A DNA stretch of 64,000 nt from JAUXEH01 sp965533275. GTDB taxonomy: Bacteria > Acidobacteriota > Aminicenantia > Aminicenantales > Aminicenantaceae. Position 1 is the stretch's first letter. Each line of letters starts with the position of its first letter. Shown here piece by piece: positions 15,919-27,180 of the stretch. The position numbers and the translations under genes are program-made. The DNA is taken from assembly GCA_965533275.1 (NCBI GenBank), contig CBESWG010000001.1, forward strand, positions 215,360 through 279,359, written 5' to 3'. The notes beneath the pieces were generated by a model. It searched no databases. It was not told where the DNA came from and was given only the letters and a program-made list of their open reading frames with translations.

Positions 15919-18452
15919 TGGCAAAACACAAGTTCTCCCGGCCGCTCCGATTGCTAGCCAGGCTGTCCTCGGCGATTGCACGCTCGGAGGAGAAGAGGAC
16001 GATCATCGGCGATGTTGAGGAGATGTATGCGGATGTGGCAGAAGAAAGGGGACGCGGCCACGCCTTGATCTGGTATGTCTTCCAGCTTCTCAATATCTGT
16101 ACTCAACTGCTTCTAAATACACTCTATTGGAGTCTGTCCATGGGAAAGAATTATCTCAAGATCACTATTCGCAATCTCAGAAGGAACAAAGGCTTTTCTG
16201 TCATCAACATTGCCGGATTGGCAATCGGAATCGCCTGCTGCATCCTGATCCTGCTCTGGGTACAGGACGAGCTGAGCTTTGATCGCTTCCATGACAATGC
16301 TGAGGATCTCTACGCGCCGACCTTCTCCAATGGCAGCACGACAACACCCACGGCGTTGGCCGAATATCTGAAGTCAGAATACCCAGAGGTCATCCGAGCG
16401 GCTCGCTTCAGAGGCATCGGCTCCAACCTACTGAAATATGAAGATACCGAGATAAAACAGGAGCATGGCATCATGGTGGATCCTGATTTTCTCGGGATGT
16501 TCACATTCGTGTTCCTGGCCGGGAAGCCTGAAGCAGCCCTGGATTCTCCTCAATCCATCGTGATCTCTAAGAGCGTGGCCAGAAAGATATTCGGGAAAAA
16601 GGATCCTCTCGGTAACACGCTGACCTTTAATGTAGGAAATAGACTGACGGTAACGGGAGTGTTCGAGGATTATCCTTTGAACTCGCATTTTCGGTGCTCC
16701 TATCTCATCCCCCTGGTTATACCTAATCCTACCTGGCAGACCAACAACATCCGCACCTATGTGCAGCTGCAGGCCGGCACCTTCGCTCAGTCTGTCAACC
16801 TCAAGATCTCTGATGTGGTTGAAAAACACAGACCTCAAGACCAGCGCGCCATGTCCCTGCAGCCGGTCACACGGCTGCATCTGAATCCGTTCAACCACAG
16901 GGGCGGCCCCATCGTGTACGTCTACTTGTTCTCGGCTATGGCCCTGTTCATCCTCCTCATCGCCTGCATCAACTTCATAAACCTGACAACGGCAAAGGCC
17001 TCCTCTCGGGCCAAGGAAGTGGGCATCCGAAAGACCGTAGGAGCCTACCGGATCCACCTGATACGACAGTTTTTCAGCGAATCCCTGTTCCTGACATTCA
17101 TTGCTCTGGTTGTGAGCCTGGGTATCGTTTACCTGTGTCTCCCGCTATTCAACTATCTCACCGGCAAAACGTTCACCTGGGGATTTCTGTTTCAGCAAGC
17201 CGTCCTGCTTGGAATTTTCGGGATCATCCTGCTTACGGTTGGCGCAGCCGGTAGCTATCCCGCACTGTTCCTGTCCCGCTTCCAGCCTGTCAAAGCCTTA
17301 AAGGGAAAACAAATGTCTGGGGCTAAGGGCGTCCTCTTCCGCAGGGTATTGGTCGTTGTACAGTTTGCTCTGTCCGCTCTTTTGATCCTTTCGACCATGA
17401 TGGTTTTCCGACAGGTGCATTTTCTCAGGTCACGCGATGTCGGGATCGCGAAAGACAATATTGTCTATTTCGGTATCGGCTCTCGGTTCCGTCAAAACAG
17501 CACGACCATCAAGACAGAACTGCTGTCCAACCCCAACGTTCTCAACGTTGCCTTGACAGATATACCTCCCTATCGCTGGATGTCGAATGCCGGTATCGGA
17601 GATGTCGATTGGGAGGGAAAAACAGATCAGAAGGTCAAGATGGTCATGACAAATGTGGACTATGACTATCAGGCCACTTTCGGGCTTGAGATCGACCGCG
17701 GCCGCTTTTTTTCCAAAGAATTCCCCACGGATGCTGCCGAGGCCTATGTGGTCAACCAGGCTGCGGTCAACGCTATGGAAATGGAGGATCCTGTCGGAAA
17801 TGAGCTCAAGGTCTGGGACCGGAGAGGAAAAATCATCGGCGTTCTCAAGGACTATCATTTTGAATCCCTTCACAATCCGATCATCCCCATGGCCATGCGC
17901 ATCGAGCCCACCGGGCTTTACCAGGCTTGTGTCCGGATCTCTCCCCTCAACGTGCCTGAGACTCTGGCATTTTTGGAGCAAACGTGGAAGCAGGTCTATC
18001 CGGAATATCCGTTTGAGTACCAATTCCTGGACGAAACGATCCAGAACCAGTACCGCTCGGAAGAACAGGTCGGAAAGATCGTGAGCGTCTTCACGATCCT
18101 GGCCATCCTCATTTCGTGCCTTGGAATCTTCGGATTGTCTTCCTACACCGCCGAACAGCGTACCAAGGAGATCGGGATCCGTAAGGTTCTGGGTGCGTCG
18201 GTTTCCAGTGTCATCGGCGATATTTCTAAGGAATTCATCATACTGGTCCTTGTCGCCAATATCCTGGCCTGGCCCCTGGCATACTACCTGATGAATCGAT
18301 GGCTGCAGGAGTTTGCCTACCGCACCACGATCGGTTGGTGGACATATCTCTTGACCGGAGCAGCCGTACTCCTGATATCGCTGATGACGGTCAGCTGGCA
18401 GATCCTGCGCGCCGCCACAGCCAATCCCGTGGATTCTCTGAGGTATGAATAG
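15918..18452 (+). CDS. FtsX/MacB-type ABC transporter permease with N-terminal prefix domain
   Basis: This 844-residue membrane protein starts with an 'ABC permease prefix' region at about 1-60 (RLLARLSSAIARSEEKRTII-type helix). A MacB-like periplasmic core domain then lies between the first membrane span (GFSVINIAGLAIGIACCILI) and a three-span FtsX block. A second core and FtsX block ends VDSLRYE. The loop motifs AKEVGIRKTVGA and TKEIGIRKVLGA are characteristic. Such proteins use mechanical energy from a cytoplasmic ATPase to export or extract substrates; no ATPase gene adjoins. I set the start at 15918 from the 1-base-shifted overlap with the PadR stop; the open frame continues upstream but inside padR. 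Confidence 0.9.
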   Translation: MAKHKFSRPLRLLARLSSAIARSEEKRTIIGDVEEMYADVAEERGRGHALIWYVFQLLNICTQLLLNTLYWSLSMGKNYLKITIRNLRRNKGFSVINIAGLAIGIACCILILLWVQDELSFDRFHDNAEDLYAPTFSNGSTTTPTALAEYLKSEYPEVIRAARFRGIGSNLLKYEDTEIKQEHGIMVDPDFLGMFTFVFLAGKPEAALDSPQSIVISKSVARKIFGKKDPLGNTLTFNVGNRLTVTGVFEDYPLNSHFRCSYLIPLVIPNPTWQTNNIRTYVQLQAGTFAQSVNLKISDVVEKHRPQDQRAMSLQPVTRLHLNPFNHRGGPIVYVYLFSAMALFILLIACINFINLTTAKASSRAKEVGIRKTVGAYRIHLIRQFFSESLFLTFIALVVSLGIVYLCLPLFNYLTGKTFTWGFLFQQAVLLGIFGIILLTVGAAGSYPALFLSRFQPVKALKGKQMSGAKGVLFRRVLVVVQFALSALLILSTMMVFRQVHFLRSRDVGIAKDNIVYFGIGSRFRQNSTTIKTELLSNPNVLNVALTDIPPYRWMSNAGIGDVDWEGKTDQKVKMVMTNVDYDYQATFGLEIDRGRFFSKEFPTDAAEAYVVNQAAVNAMEMEDPVGNELKVWDRRGKIIGVLKDYHFESLHNPIIPMAMRIEPTGLYQACVRISPLNVPETLAFLEQTWKQVYPEYPFEYQFLDETIQNQYRSEEQVGKIVSVFTILAILISCLGIFGLSSYTAEQRTKEIGIRKVLGASVSSVIGDISKEFIILVLVANILAWPLAYYLMNRWLQEFAYRTTIGWWTYLLTGAAVLLISLMTVSWQILRAATANPVDSLRYE

Positions 18453-18469
18453 GGGAGATGTCCCCTTTT
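18451..18469 (+). terminator. Possible rho-independent terminator after the permease gene
   Basis: The arms AGGGGA and TCCCCT (18451-18466) enclose a 4-base loop and are followed by TTTC. The first arm overlaps the stop codon of the permease gene. The T-run is short, so termination may be partial. It lies between two convergent genes. Confidence 0.45.
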
Positions 18470-18500
18470 CGGAACCGTACAAATAAGAAGAGTGATATCT

Positions 18501-20399
18501 TTACACGTGAGGGATGTCGGTATAGTGAGCAATCTCAAAACTCGTGGTCGCCAGATCCTCTCGGCCGATGGCGTGGACGTCTGCGTGTCCGGTCAAACGG
18601 GCGAAAGTCTTGAGTTCTTCAGTGCTGACTCGGAGAAAATTTTCGACTCGTTTTGCAGCATGTTCGATCCGCATCCGCGATCTCATCTCGGGCCTTTGAG
18701 TTGTCACTCCGACCGGGCACCATCCCGTGTGACAGATGCGGTACTGCTGGCAGGCGGCCGCTATGAGTGCAGCCGTGCCCACGGCTACCGCATCGGCACC
18801 CATGGCCAGGGCTTTGGCGAAATCGGGCGACAGCCGCAGACCACCGGTGATGACGAGTGAGATCCCCTCCGCCTTCTGTGCATCAAGATACTTTCTGGCC
18901 CGGTAGAGGGCATAGATCGTGGGGACTGAGGTCGCCGCTTTGACCATTTTGGGGCTGGCGGCCGTCGCACCTGGACGACCATCTATTGTGATGAAATCTG
19001 GCCCGGCATAGAGTGCCACGGCCATGTCCGCCTCGATCCTTCCTGCAGCAAGCTTGATCCCAATGGGCTTTCCCCCGGATTTCTCTCGGAGCATCGAGAC
19101 AGTCTCTTTGAGGTCGTCCCGATTCTTCATATCGAGAAAGCGGGACGGGCTGATGATGTCCTGTCCCTCTGCGAATCCTCGGATAGCGGCAATCTCGCTC
19201 GTCACTTTGGCACCTGGCAGGTGTCCCCCCATCCCGGGTTTTGCCGACTGCCCGATCTTGATCTCTATTGCGTCCACACGTTTGAAGTTTTCTTCGGTTG
19301 CGCTGTATTTGTTGGGGACATATTCAAAAATATACTTGTAGGCATTGGTGAAAGACTCCTCCAGCAATCCTCCTTCTCCCGAACACATGGCTGTTTTAGC
19401 AGCTGCGGACCCCATAGCGAGAGCGATCTTGATCTCACTGGACAGTGCACCGAAGGACATGTGCGTGACGTAGATCGGGGATTCTATCTCCAGAGGATAC
19501 TTGGCATTGGGCCCGATCACCGTGGTGGTACTCACCCGTTCATTGTCGTTTAAAGGAAAAGAGTCCAGTTGAGCACCCTGGATCAGGATCTCGTCCCATG
19601 AGATGACCGCCTTCTTGGTCCGCATGGGTTCGATCTGGGAGGTGCCAGTCCTGGAAATAGCATGAATGTCGGCCATGGAATCCTCGAAATCATCCAGATC
19701 GCGTTCCAAATTCCCAAGAAAATCCCCCATGGCTAACTCTGCTGAGTGCTCCAGAGGGATCTCGACCTCGTCATCTTCGAACTTGTTGTACCAGTGCGTG
19801 CCGTCGCAAAAGGGCTTGTTCTTAGAGCCTCCGCACCGGCACAGAGTATAATGTTCGGACGATTCCGGTTGATCCCCATTCGAATCTTCCAGCTCGATCC
19901 CTCCCATACAATAGTAGGGGCCGTTCTTCCTGAGCTGGATGGAGGGTTCCCTGGGCAAACTGTCATGCCTTTCTCCGCCCAATGTGTAACTCAGCGCGCC
20001 CGAAGGACACATCTCGATGACACGGACGACCTCTTCGACCGAGGCACCATCAGGATCGATCCAGGGTTCCTGGCGCATGCGGAAGACAGAGGGCAGGTTG
20101 TCCGTGCAGTGGCCCGCATGGGAACACACACCCCTGTTGTCGTGAATGATGATATCCTTTCCTGCATAGTCATCCATCTGATCCGGGACGCGGCCCTCAA
20201 TTTTCCCGCTGTTGAAAGCGATCTTGGTGTGGGCCCCATCGCAGTGCGGTTTGCTTCCGCTCTGACCGCAGCGGCAGAGGACCATGGTTTTTGCTGTGCG
20301 GGCTGATTCCCCTTGTGATGTCTTCAAGTCTTCAAGATCGAAGGTCACATAAGGTCCATCTTCAGTGGCATTGATCTTGGGCCTTTTTGTACTTGCCAT
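18501..20399 (-). CDS. Fusion of two CDGSH Fe-S domains, a ferredoxin-like domain and an FMN-binding glutamate-synthase domain
   Basis: This is a 632-residue protein. A first CDGSH-type [2Fe-2S] motif, LCRCGQSGSKPHCDGAH, lies at about 41-57. A ferredoxin-like Fer4_19 segment with CSHAGHC and MCPSGAL follows at about 85-140. A second CDGSH motif, LCRCGGSKNKPFCDGTHW, lies near 187-204. From about 270 on it is the FMN-binding alpha/beta barrel of glutamate synthases (THMSFGALSSEIKIALAMG, GMGGHLPG, GAKVTSEIAAIRG, GADAVAVGTAALIAA). There is no glutamine amidotransferase domain, so it is not a complete glutamate synthase; it is probably a flavin oxidoreductase fed by Fe-S clusters. AAGGAGGG precedes the ATG at 20399. 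Confidence 0.9.
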   Translation of the reverse strand: MASTKRPKINATEDGPYVTFDLEDLKTSQGESARTAKTMVLCRCGQSGSKPHCDGAHTKIAFNSGKIEGRVPDQMDDYAGKDIIIHDNRGVCSHAGHCTDNLPSVFRMRQEPWIDPDGASVEEVVRVIEMCPSGALSYTLGGERHDSLPREPSIQLRKNGPYYCMGGIELEDSNGDQPESSEHYTLCRCGGSKNKPFCDGTHWYNKFEDDEVEIPLEHSAELAMGDFLGNLERDLDDFEDSMADIHAISRTGTSQIEPMRTKKAVISWDEILIQGAQLDSFPLNDNERVSTTTVIGPNAKYPLEIESPIYVTHMSFGALSSEIKIALAMGSAAAKTAMCSGEGGLLEESFTNAYKYIFEYVPNKYSATEENFKRVDAIEIKIGQSAKPGMGGHLPGAKVTSEIAAIRGFAEGQDIISPSRFLDMKNRDDLKETVSMLREKSGGKPIGIKLAAGRIEADMAVALYAGPDFITIDGRPGATAASPKMVKAATSVPTIYALYRARKYLDAQKAEGISLVITGGLRLSPDFAKALAMGADAVAVGTAALIAAACQQYRICHTGWCPVGVTTQRPEMRSRMRIEHAAKRVENFLRVSTEELKTFARLTGHADVHAIGREDLATTSFEIAHYTDIPHV

Positions 20400-20595
20400 G
20401 CCATCCCTCCTTAAAGATTTGTTCTCAATGTCCTTCCGGATCTATCCCGAAAGCGTTGTTGTGATTGTATACGAACTCAAGAGATCGCACCAATCCGGGT
20501 CAGATATACTGGGCTTCGCTGCATCACGGGCTGGGCTTTCTCATCAAAGTCTTGATTGAGTTGTCCAGAGTAAATGTGCTAAAACTCCTTATGCT

Positions 20596-21714
20596 ATGCA
20601 AGAGCACTTATCTCCCAGCCTCATTGAACTGGGCTGGGACTCGGATTTCGAGCTGGAGATGTCCCCTTTTGTCAATGAGGGATTGGTCCCTGCCCGGATC
20701 ACACGCCAGGACAAGGGCATCTACACGGTGCTGGGACAGTTCGGCCGAACTGCCGCAGAGCTGTCTGGACGGATCCAGCATGAAGCGGACTCGAGGGCGC
20801 AGCTGCCGGCGGTAGGGGATTGGGTCGCTCTCCGGCTCCAGCAGCAGGGCGAAGGGAGAGCCATCATCCATGCCGTTTTAAGCCGCCGCAGCTTTTTTTC
20901 CCGTAAAGAGGCGGGGAAGCGTACCGGTGAACAGGTGCTCTGCGCGAATATCGACACGGCCTTCATCGTCAGTTCTCTGGTAGGCGAGCGCGGTTTTGTC
21001 CCGCGGCGCATCGAACGGTACCTCACGATGGTGCAGAATGCAGACGTGGACCCGGTTATCCTGCTCAATAAGCAGGATCTCTGTAAGAAATTCGAGAAGT
21101 GCGTCTTCCAGACAGAAGAGGTGGCACCGGGTGTTCCCGTATATGCAGTCAGCGCCTTGACGGGTGAGGGAATCCCCTCGGTCGTCAATCATCTCGAGCC
21201 TGGAAAGACCGGAGTACTTGTGGGGCCGTCAGGAGTAGGGAAGTCGAGCCTTATCAATGCCCTGTTGGGGAAGGAGTCCGTAAAGACGGGGCCCGTGCGG
21301 CCTGAAGACGGACGTGGACGTCATGTCACCAGCTGGCGGGAGCTCATCGTTATCCCGGGGCATGGGATCATCATCGACACGCCGGGCATGCGCGAACTTC
21401 AGCTGTGGGCCGAGGATGGGGCGCTGGAGGGGAGCTTTGCAGATATCGTCGACCTGACGCAAAAATGTCGGTTTCGCGACTGCACGCATGGGAGCGAGCC
21501 GGGCTGTGCCGTACAGAAGGCTGTTAAAGACGGAGACCTCGAGGCGGCACGGCTGGACAGCTATTTTCGCCAGCAGGATGAGCTGCATTACCTGGAGCTC
21601 CGCAAGGACCAACACGCCAGGAAGATCGAACAGGACAAGTGGAAGTCTATACACAAAAGTGTTAAAACTCTCAATAAGATCGATCCCAAGCGCAAATGGG
21701 AAAAGGGATCCTAG
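20596..21714 (+). CDS. rsgA: RsgA, small-subunit-dependent ribosome-biogenesis GTPase
   Basis: This 372-residue protein is the circularly permuted GTPase that helps mature the 30S subunit. An OB-fold lies at about 30-105. The permuted G motifs follow: NKQD near 155 (G4), then GPSGVGKSSL near 213 (P-loop) and DTPGMREL near 261. A C-terminal zinc finger reads CRFRDCTHGSEPGC. The length is normal. ATG at 20596 has no obvious ribosome-binding site; a later start would cut into the OB-fold. It is divergent from the CDGSH fusion gene and convergent with trkH. Confidence 0.95.
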   Translation: MQEHLSPSLIELGWDSDFELEMSPFVNEGLVPARITRQDKGIYTVLGQFGRTAAELSGRIQHEADSRAQLPAVGDWVALRLQQQGEGRAIIHAVLSRRSFFSRKEAGKRTGEQVLCANIDTAFIVSSLVGERGFVPRRIERYLTMVQNADVDPVILLNKQDLCKKFEKCVFQTEEVAPGVPVYAVSALTGEGIPSVVNHLEPGKTGVLVGPSGVGKSSLINALLGKESVKTGPVRPEDGRGRHVTSWRELIVIPGHGIIIDTPGMRELQLWAEDGALEGSFADIVDLTQKCRFRDCTHGSEPGCAVQKAVKDGDLEAARLDSYFRQQDELHYLELRKDQHARKIEQDKWKSIHKSVKTLNKIDPKRKWEKGS

Positions 21715-21732
21715 ATCTCGGACCTTTCTAAA

Positions 21733-23175
21733 CTATTTCTTCCAGAAAGCGGGAGCAAAGAGGATGAGGACCGTGTAGATCTCCAGACGGCCGGCCAGCA
21801 TCAGGAAGGTTAGAACCCATTTCCCGAACACAGTGACATGTGCATAGTTATCGGTGGGCCCCACACTTCCCAATCCGGGACCGATGTTCCCCAAGGTGGC
21901 CGCAGTGGCCCCCAAGGAGGAGAGAAGGTCCAGTCCGGCGATATCCATCAAGATCACACCCATGATAAACAGGCCCAACATGAGGGCCTGGAAACCAAGG
22001 ACATTCGTCACGATACTCCTTTGGATCACCGTGTCACCAATTCGGACAGGAATCACGGCATTGGGGTGGAGCAGGCGCTTGACCTCTGCGCGTACAAACT
22101 GCAGCAGGATCATTAAACGAATAACCTTCATTCCACCCCCGGTGCTGCCGGCACATCCGCCGATAAACATGAAGAGGAACAGGATAAACTGCGATGTCAC
22201 AGACCACTGTTCGAAATCAGCCGTCCCAAAACCTGTCGTGGTCAAGATCGACACAACCTGGAAGAGGGTTGTACGGAAAGCGGTCTCGAGACGGGGGAAG
22301 TGATGCTGGAAGGTATTGATCCCGATGAGCAGGAGCCCCCCTCCGATCAAGAACATGAAAAAATTGAATTCATGGTTTTTGCGGTAGCAGTCGAATTTCC
22401 GCTTTAAGAACTTGTAGTGCAGAGAAAAGCTGGTCCCTGCCAGTAGCATGAACGCGATGATCACATACTGTATGTATGGCGACGTATAGTGCCCGATGCT
22501 GGCATTCTTGGTGGAAAATCCTCCGGTTGCCATGGTCCCGAAGGTGTGGCAGAGTGCATCGAAGAGCGTCATCCCTCCAAGCATGAGCAATCCGGTCTCC
22601 AGGCCCGATATGAGCACATAGATCCCCCACAAGATCTTTGCGGTCTCTGTCACGCGGGGTGTGAGTTTATCCGGCGCCGGTCCTGGAGTCTCGGCCTTGA
22701 AGAGCTGCATGCCGCCAACGCCCAGGAACGGGAGGATGGCGATCGAGAGCACGATGATACCCATACCGCCCAGCCAGTGCGTAAGGCTCCTCCAGAAGAG
22801 GAGCCCGTGCGGAAGCGCCTCGACATCTTCCAGGATAGTGGCGCCTGTAGTTGTGAAGCCGGACATGGTCTCGAAAAAGGCGTTCGTGAAGTTGGGGATC
22901 GCGCCGGAAAGAATGAAGGGAAGGCATCCGAAGAGCGAGAAGAAGACCCAGCCTAGGGTCACGATCGCAAAGGCCTCCCGGGCGTGGACATCTTCGTCCA
23001 ACTTCGTCAGCTTGAAAAAGAGAAGGCCCGCGACCAGCGTGATGCCGGCTGCGATCAGGAAAAAAACGAAATCGCCACCGCCATAGTACAATGAAAAGGG
23101 AATTGGGAGCAGGAGGACGACGGACAGGAAGATGAGGAGGAGTCCCAAGATGTGGATGACGAGATGGAATCTCAT
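21733..23175 (-). CDS. trkH: TrkH-type potassium-uptake membrane subunit
   Basis: This 480-residue membrane protein belongs to the TrkH/KtrB family. It has the repeated membrane-pore-membrane pattern with filter-like segments (MSGFTTTGATIL, TFGTMATGGFSTKN, STGGGMKVIRL with upstream TTTGFGTADF, and GNIGPGLGSVGP). It forms the K+ channel of the Trk system, controlled by the TrkA ring on the inner face. The gene starts 5 bases after the stop of trkA on the same strand, so they form an operon in the order trkA-trkH. The C-terminus is hydrophobic with terminal FWKK. Confidence 0.93.
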   Translation of the reverse strand: MRFHLVIHILGLLLIFLSVVLLLPIPFSLYYGGGDFVFFLIAAGITLVAGLLFFKLTKLDEDVHAREAFAIVTLGWVFFSLFGCLPFILSGAIPNFTNAFFETMSGFTTTGATILEDVEALPHGLLFWRSLTHWLGGMGIIVLSIAILPFLGVGGMQLFKAETPGPAPDKLTPRVTETAKILWGIYVLISGLETGLLMLGGMTLFDALCHTFGTMATGGFSTKNASIGHYTSPYIQYVIIAFMLLAGTSFSLHYKFLKRKFDCYRKNHEFNFFMFLIGGGLLLIGINTFQHHFPRLETAFRTTLFQVVSILTTTGFGTADFEQWSVTSQFILFLFMFIGGCAGSTGGGMKVIRLMILLQFVRAEVKRLLHPNAVIPVRIGDTVIQRSIVTNVLGFQALMLGLFIMGVILMDIAGLDLLSSLGATAATLGNIGPGLGSVGPTDNYAHVTVFGKWVLTFLMLAGRLEIYTVLILFAPAFWKK

Positions 23176-23180
23176 AGCTA

Positions 23181-24521
23181 CTATTTAAAGAGCTTCTCCA
23201 CCTCGGCGATGGCCTTGGGCAGAGAGATCACGACCACATGGTCTCCTTCCTGGACCTGAGTGTCTCCCGTGGGGATCATAGAGACATCTCCCCTTCGGAT
23301 CGCACCGGCGATTGCATAACGCGGGAAATGACAGTCTTTCAAGGGCTTCCTGGTGACCTTGGAATTAGGCTGTGGGACGATCTCCATGATCTCAGCGTCC
23401 AGGCCCGGGATGCTGGCCATGCTCTCCAGGACACCTCGCCAAATAAATCGCGTGATGGCATTCACCGTGATCAGCTTCTTGCTCACCACGGCATCCATCC
23501 CGATCGTGGGAGTGATGGGCATATATTCGGTCTTGTTGACCAGGGCGATGGTGCGCGGCACCTTGATGTGGCGTGCCATAAGGGTCGAGATGATGTTGGT
23601 CTCATCATCCCCGGTCACGGCGATGAACGAGTCCATGTCCATTATCCCCTCCGCAGCCAGTAGGTCCATGTCCGTGCCGTCTCCGTGGATGACCAGAGTC
23701 TTTTTCAGCCTGTCCGCCACGGCATGTGACTTTTCGGCCTTGCTCTCGATGAGTTTGACATTCAGCTGATCTTCCAGTTCCCTGGCAACATACTGCCCGA
23801 TGAGCCCCCCTCCCAGGATCATGATATCCTGGATCGAGACGTCTTTTTTGCCGGCGAGCCGGACGACCTCGGGGATCAGCCGCTTTTCACAGATGACAAA
23901 GAACTGGTCTCCCGGGACCAGTATCTCATTGCCCCTGGGGATCACGGTATTCTCTTTCCGCTTGATGGCCACGACCCGGGCGGAGATGTTTCCCCATTCC
24001 TCCCAGATGTTCTCGAGTGTCTTGTGGGACAGGGGCGTATCCTTTTCCAGCCGGATGCCGACCATCTGGATCATCCCATCCGCGAACTCGATGATGTCGG
24101 TGGCACTGCTCTGTTTTATCAGACGGATGATCGCATCTGCCGTCTCCTTTTCCGGGTGGATTAGGAGATCGACTCCCATCTCTTCCTTGGTGAGTAGAAA
24201 ACCAGGTTCGACAAACTCCGGATTTCTGACACGAGCGATCTTGTAGGGGATATTCAGCTTGTCCGCATAGCGGCAGGCCATAAGGTTTACCTCATCAGAG
24301 TTGCTGATTGCGGCGAGTATGTCCGTCTCTTCGATCTTGGCTTTCAACAGATCTTTATAACTCGAACCTGAGCCTTCGATGACAGCTGCATCCAACTGCT
24401 CTTCAGCCCTGCGGGCTACCAGGGGATCTTTCTCCACGATCGTGATGTTGTGTTTTTCAATCGATAAACGCTTGGTGAGGTGAAATCCAACCTCTCCCGC
24501 GCCGATGATAAGAATGTTCAT
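23181..24521 (-). CDS. trkA: TrkA, NAD-binding regulatory subunit of potassium uptake
   Basis: This 446-residue protein consists of two tandem RCK units. The first Rossmann motif is IIGAGEVGFHL at residues 5-15 with an E-K loop, and the second is ILGGGLIGQYVA near 234. Each is followed by a TrkA-C domain (DTPLSHKTLENIW and NSKVTRKPLKDC-type starts). This is the full-length TrkA layout, which senses NAD(H)/nucleotides and gates TrkH. The short intergenic distance to trkH indicates co-transcription from the promoter at 24554-24582. Confidence 0.94.
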   Translation of the reverse strand: MNILIIGAGEVGFHLTKRLSIEKHNITIVEKDPLVARRAEEQLDAAVIEGSGSSYKDLLKAKIEETDILAAISNSDEVNLMACRYADKLNIPYKIARVRNPEFVEPGFLLTKEEMGVDLLIHPEKETADAIIRLIKQSSATDIIEFADGMIQMVGIRLEKDTPLSHKTLENIWEEWGNISARVVAIKRKENTVIPRGNEILVPGDQFFVICEKRLIPEVVRLAGKKDVSIQDIMILGGGLIGQYVARELEDQLNVKLIESKAEKSHAVADRLKKTLVIHGDGTDMDLLAAEGIMDMDSFIAVTGDDETNIISTLMARHIKVPRTIALVNKTEYMPITPTIGMDAVVSKKLITVNAITRFIWRGVLESMASIPGLDAEIMEIVPQPNSKVTRKPLKDCHFPRYAIAGAIRRGDVSMIPTGDTQVQEGDHVVVISLPKAIAEVEKLFK

Positions 24522-24553
24522 TTATTGATCCAGTTTTGAACTGTGCATGGGTA

Positions 24554-24582
24554 TCTATACATATTTAACGCTTTTGATTCAA
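24554..24582 (-). promoter_or_regulatory. Candidate promoter of the trkA-trkH operon
   Basis: On the minus strand, TTGAAT (24582-24577) and TATAGA (24559-24554) are 17 bases apart, with TG directly before the -10 element. The start codon lies 32 bases downstream. The rest of the 303-base gap to the S9 peptidase gene holds a small inverted repeat, GGTATT/AATACC, near 24724, and no small gene that I can see. Confidence 0.5.
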
Positions 24583-24824
24583 GCGTTCTTTGCGAAACGT
24601 TCGCACCACCAGTCTGATACTACCGAAAACACCCACGCAAGAAAATCAGCGACTGGCGTTTATTTGACAGCTGAACCCAGGTCAAGCCGGGGGATCAACC
24701 CATCAGATCGACCAGGTTGACTTGGTATTTTCTATGGAATACCTTAGCTTTGTTCCCTATGAAATCCTCAAAGACCTCGATCCTGCCCGCATACAGGCGG
24801 AGATCCCGTTTTAAAGGAGTGATC

Positions 24825-27107
<2,283 letters not shown>

Positions 27108-27130
27108 CGCGCTTTTATCTCACCTGTTCG

Positions 27131-27159
27131 TTGACAGGGTAATCCTATATGTTTAATCT
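27131..27159 (+). promoter_or_regulatory. Candidate promoter for the Ser/Thr kinase gene
   Basis: A perfect TTGACA at 27131-27136 is followed 17 bases later by TAATCT (27154-27159), or 15 bases later by the better TTTAAT. This would put the transcript start about 15 bases before the ATG at 27181, leaving no room for a normal ribosome-binding site; none is visible. Confidence 0.4.
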
Positions 27160-27180
27160 GTATGAGTTCCCGATAATCTC

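Noticed and set aside
24661..24824. The longer open frame of the S9 peptidase starting at 24717.
   Set aside because: ATG 24825 has a strong AAAGGAGT site and directly begins a signal peptide.
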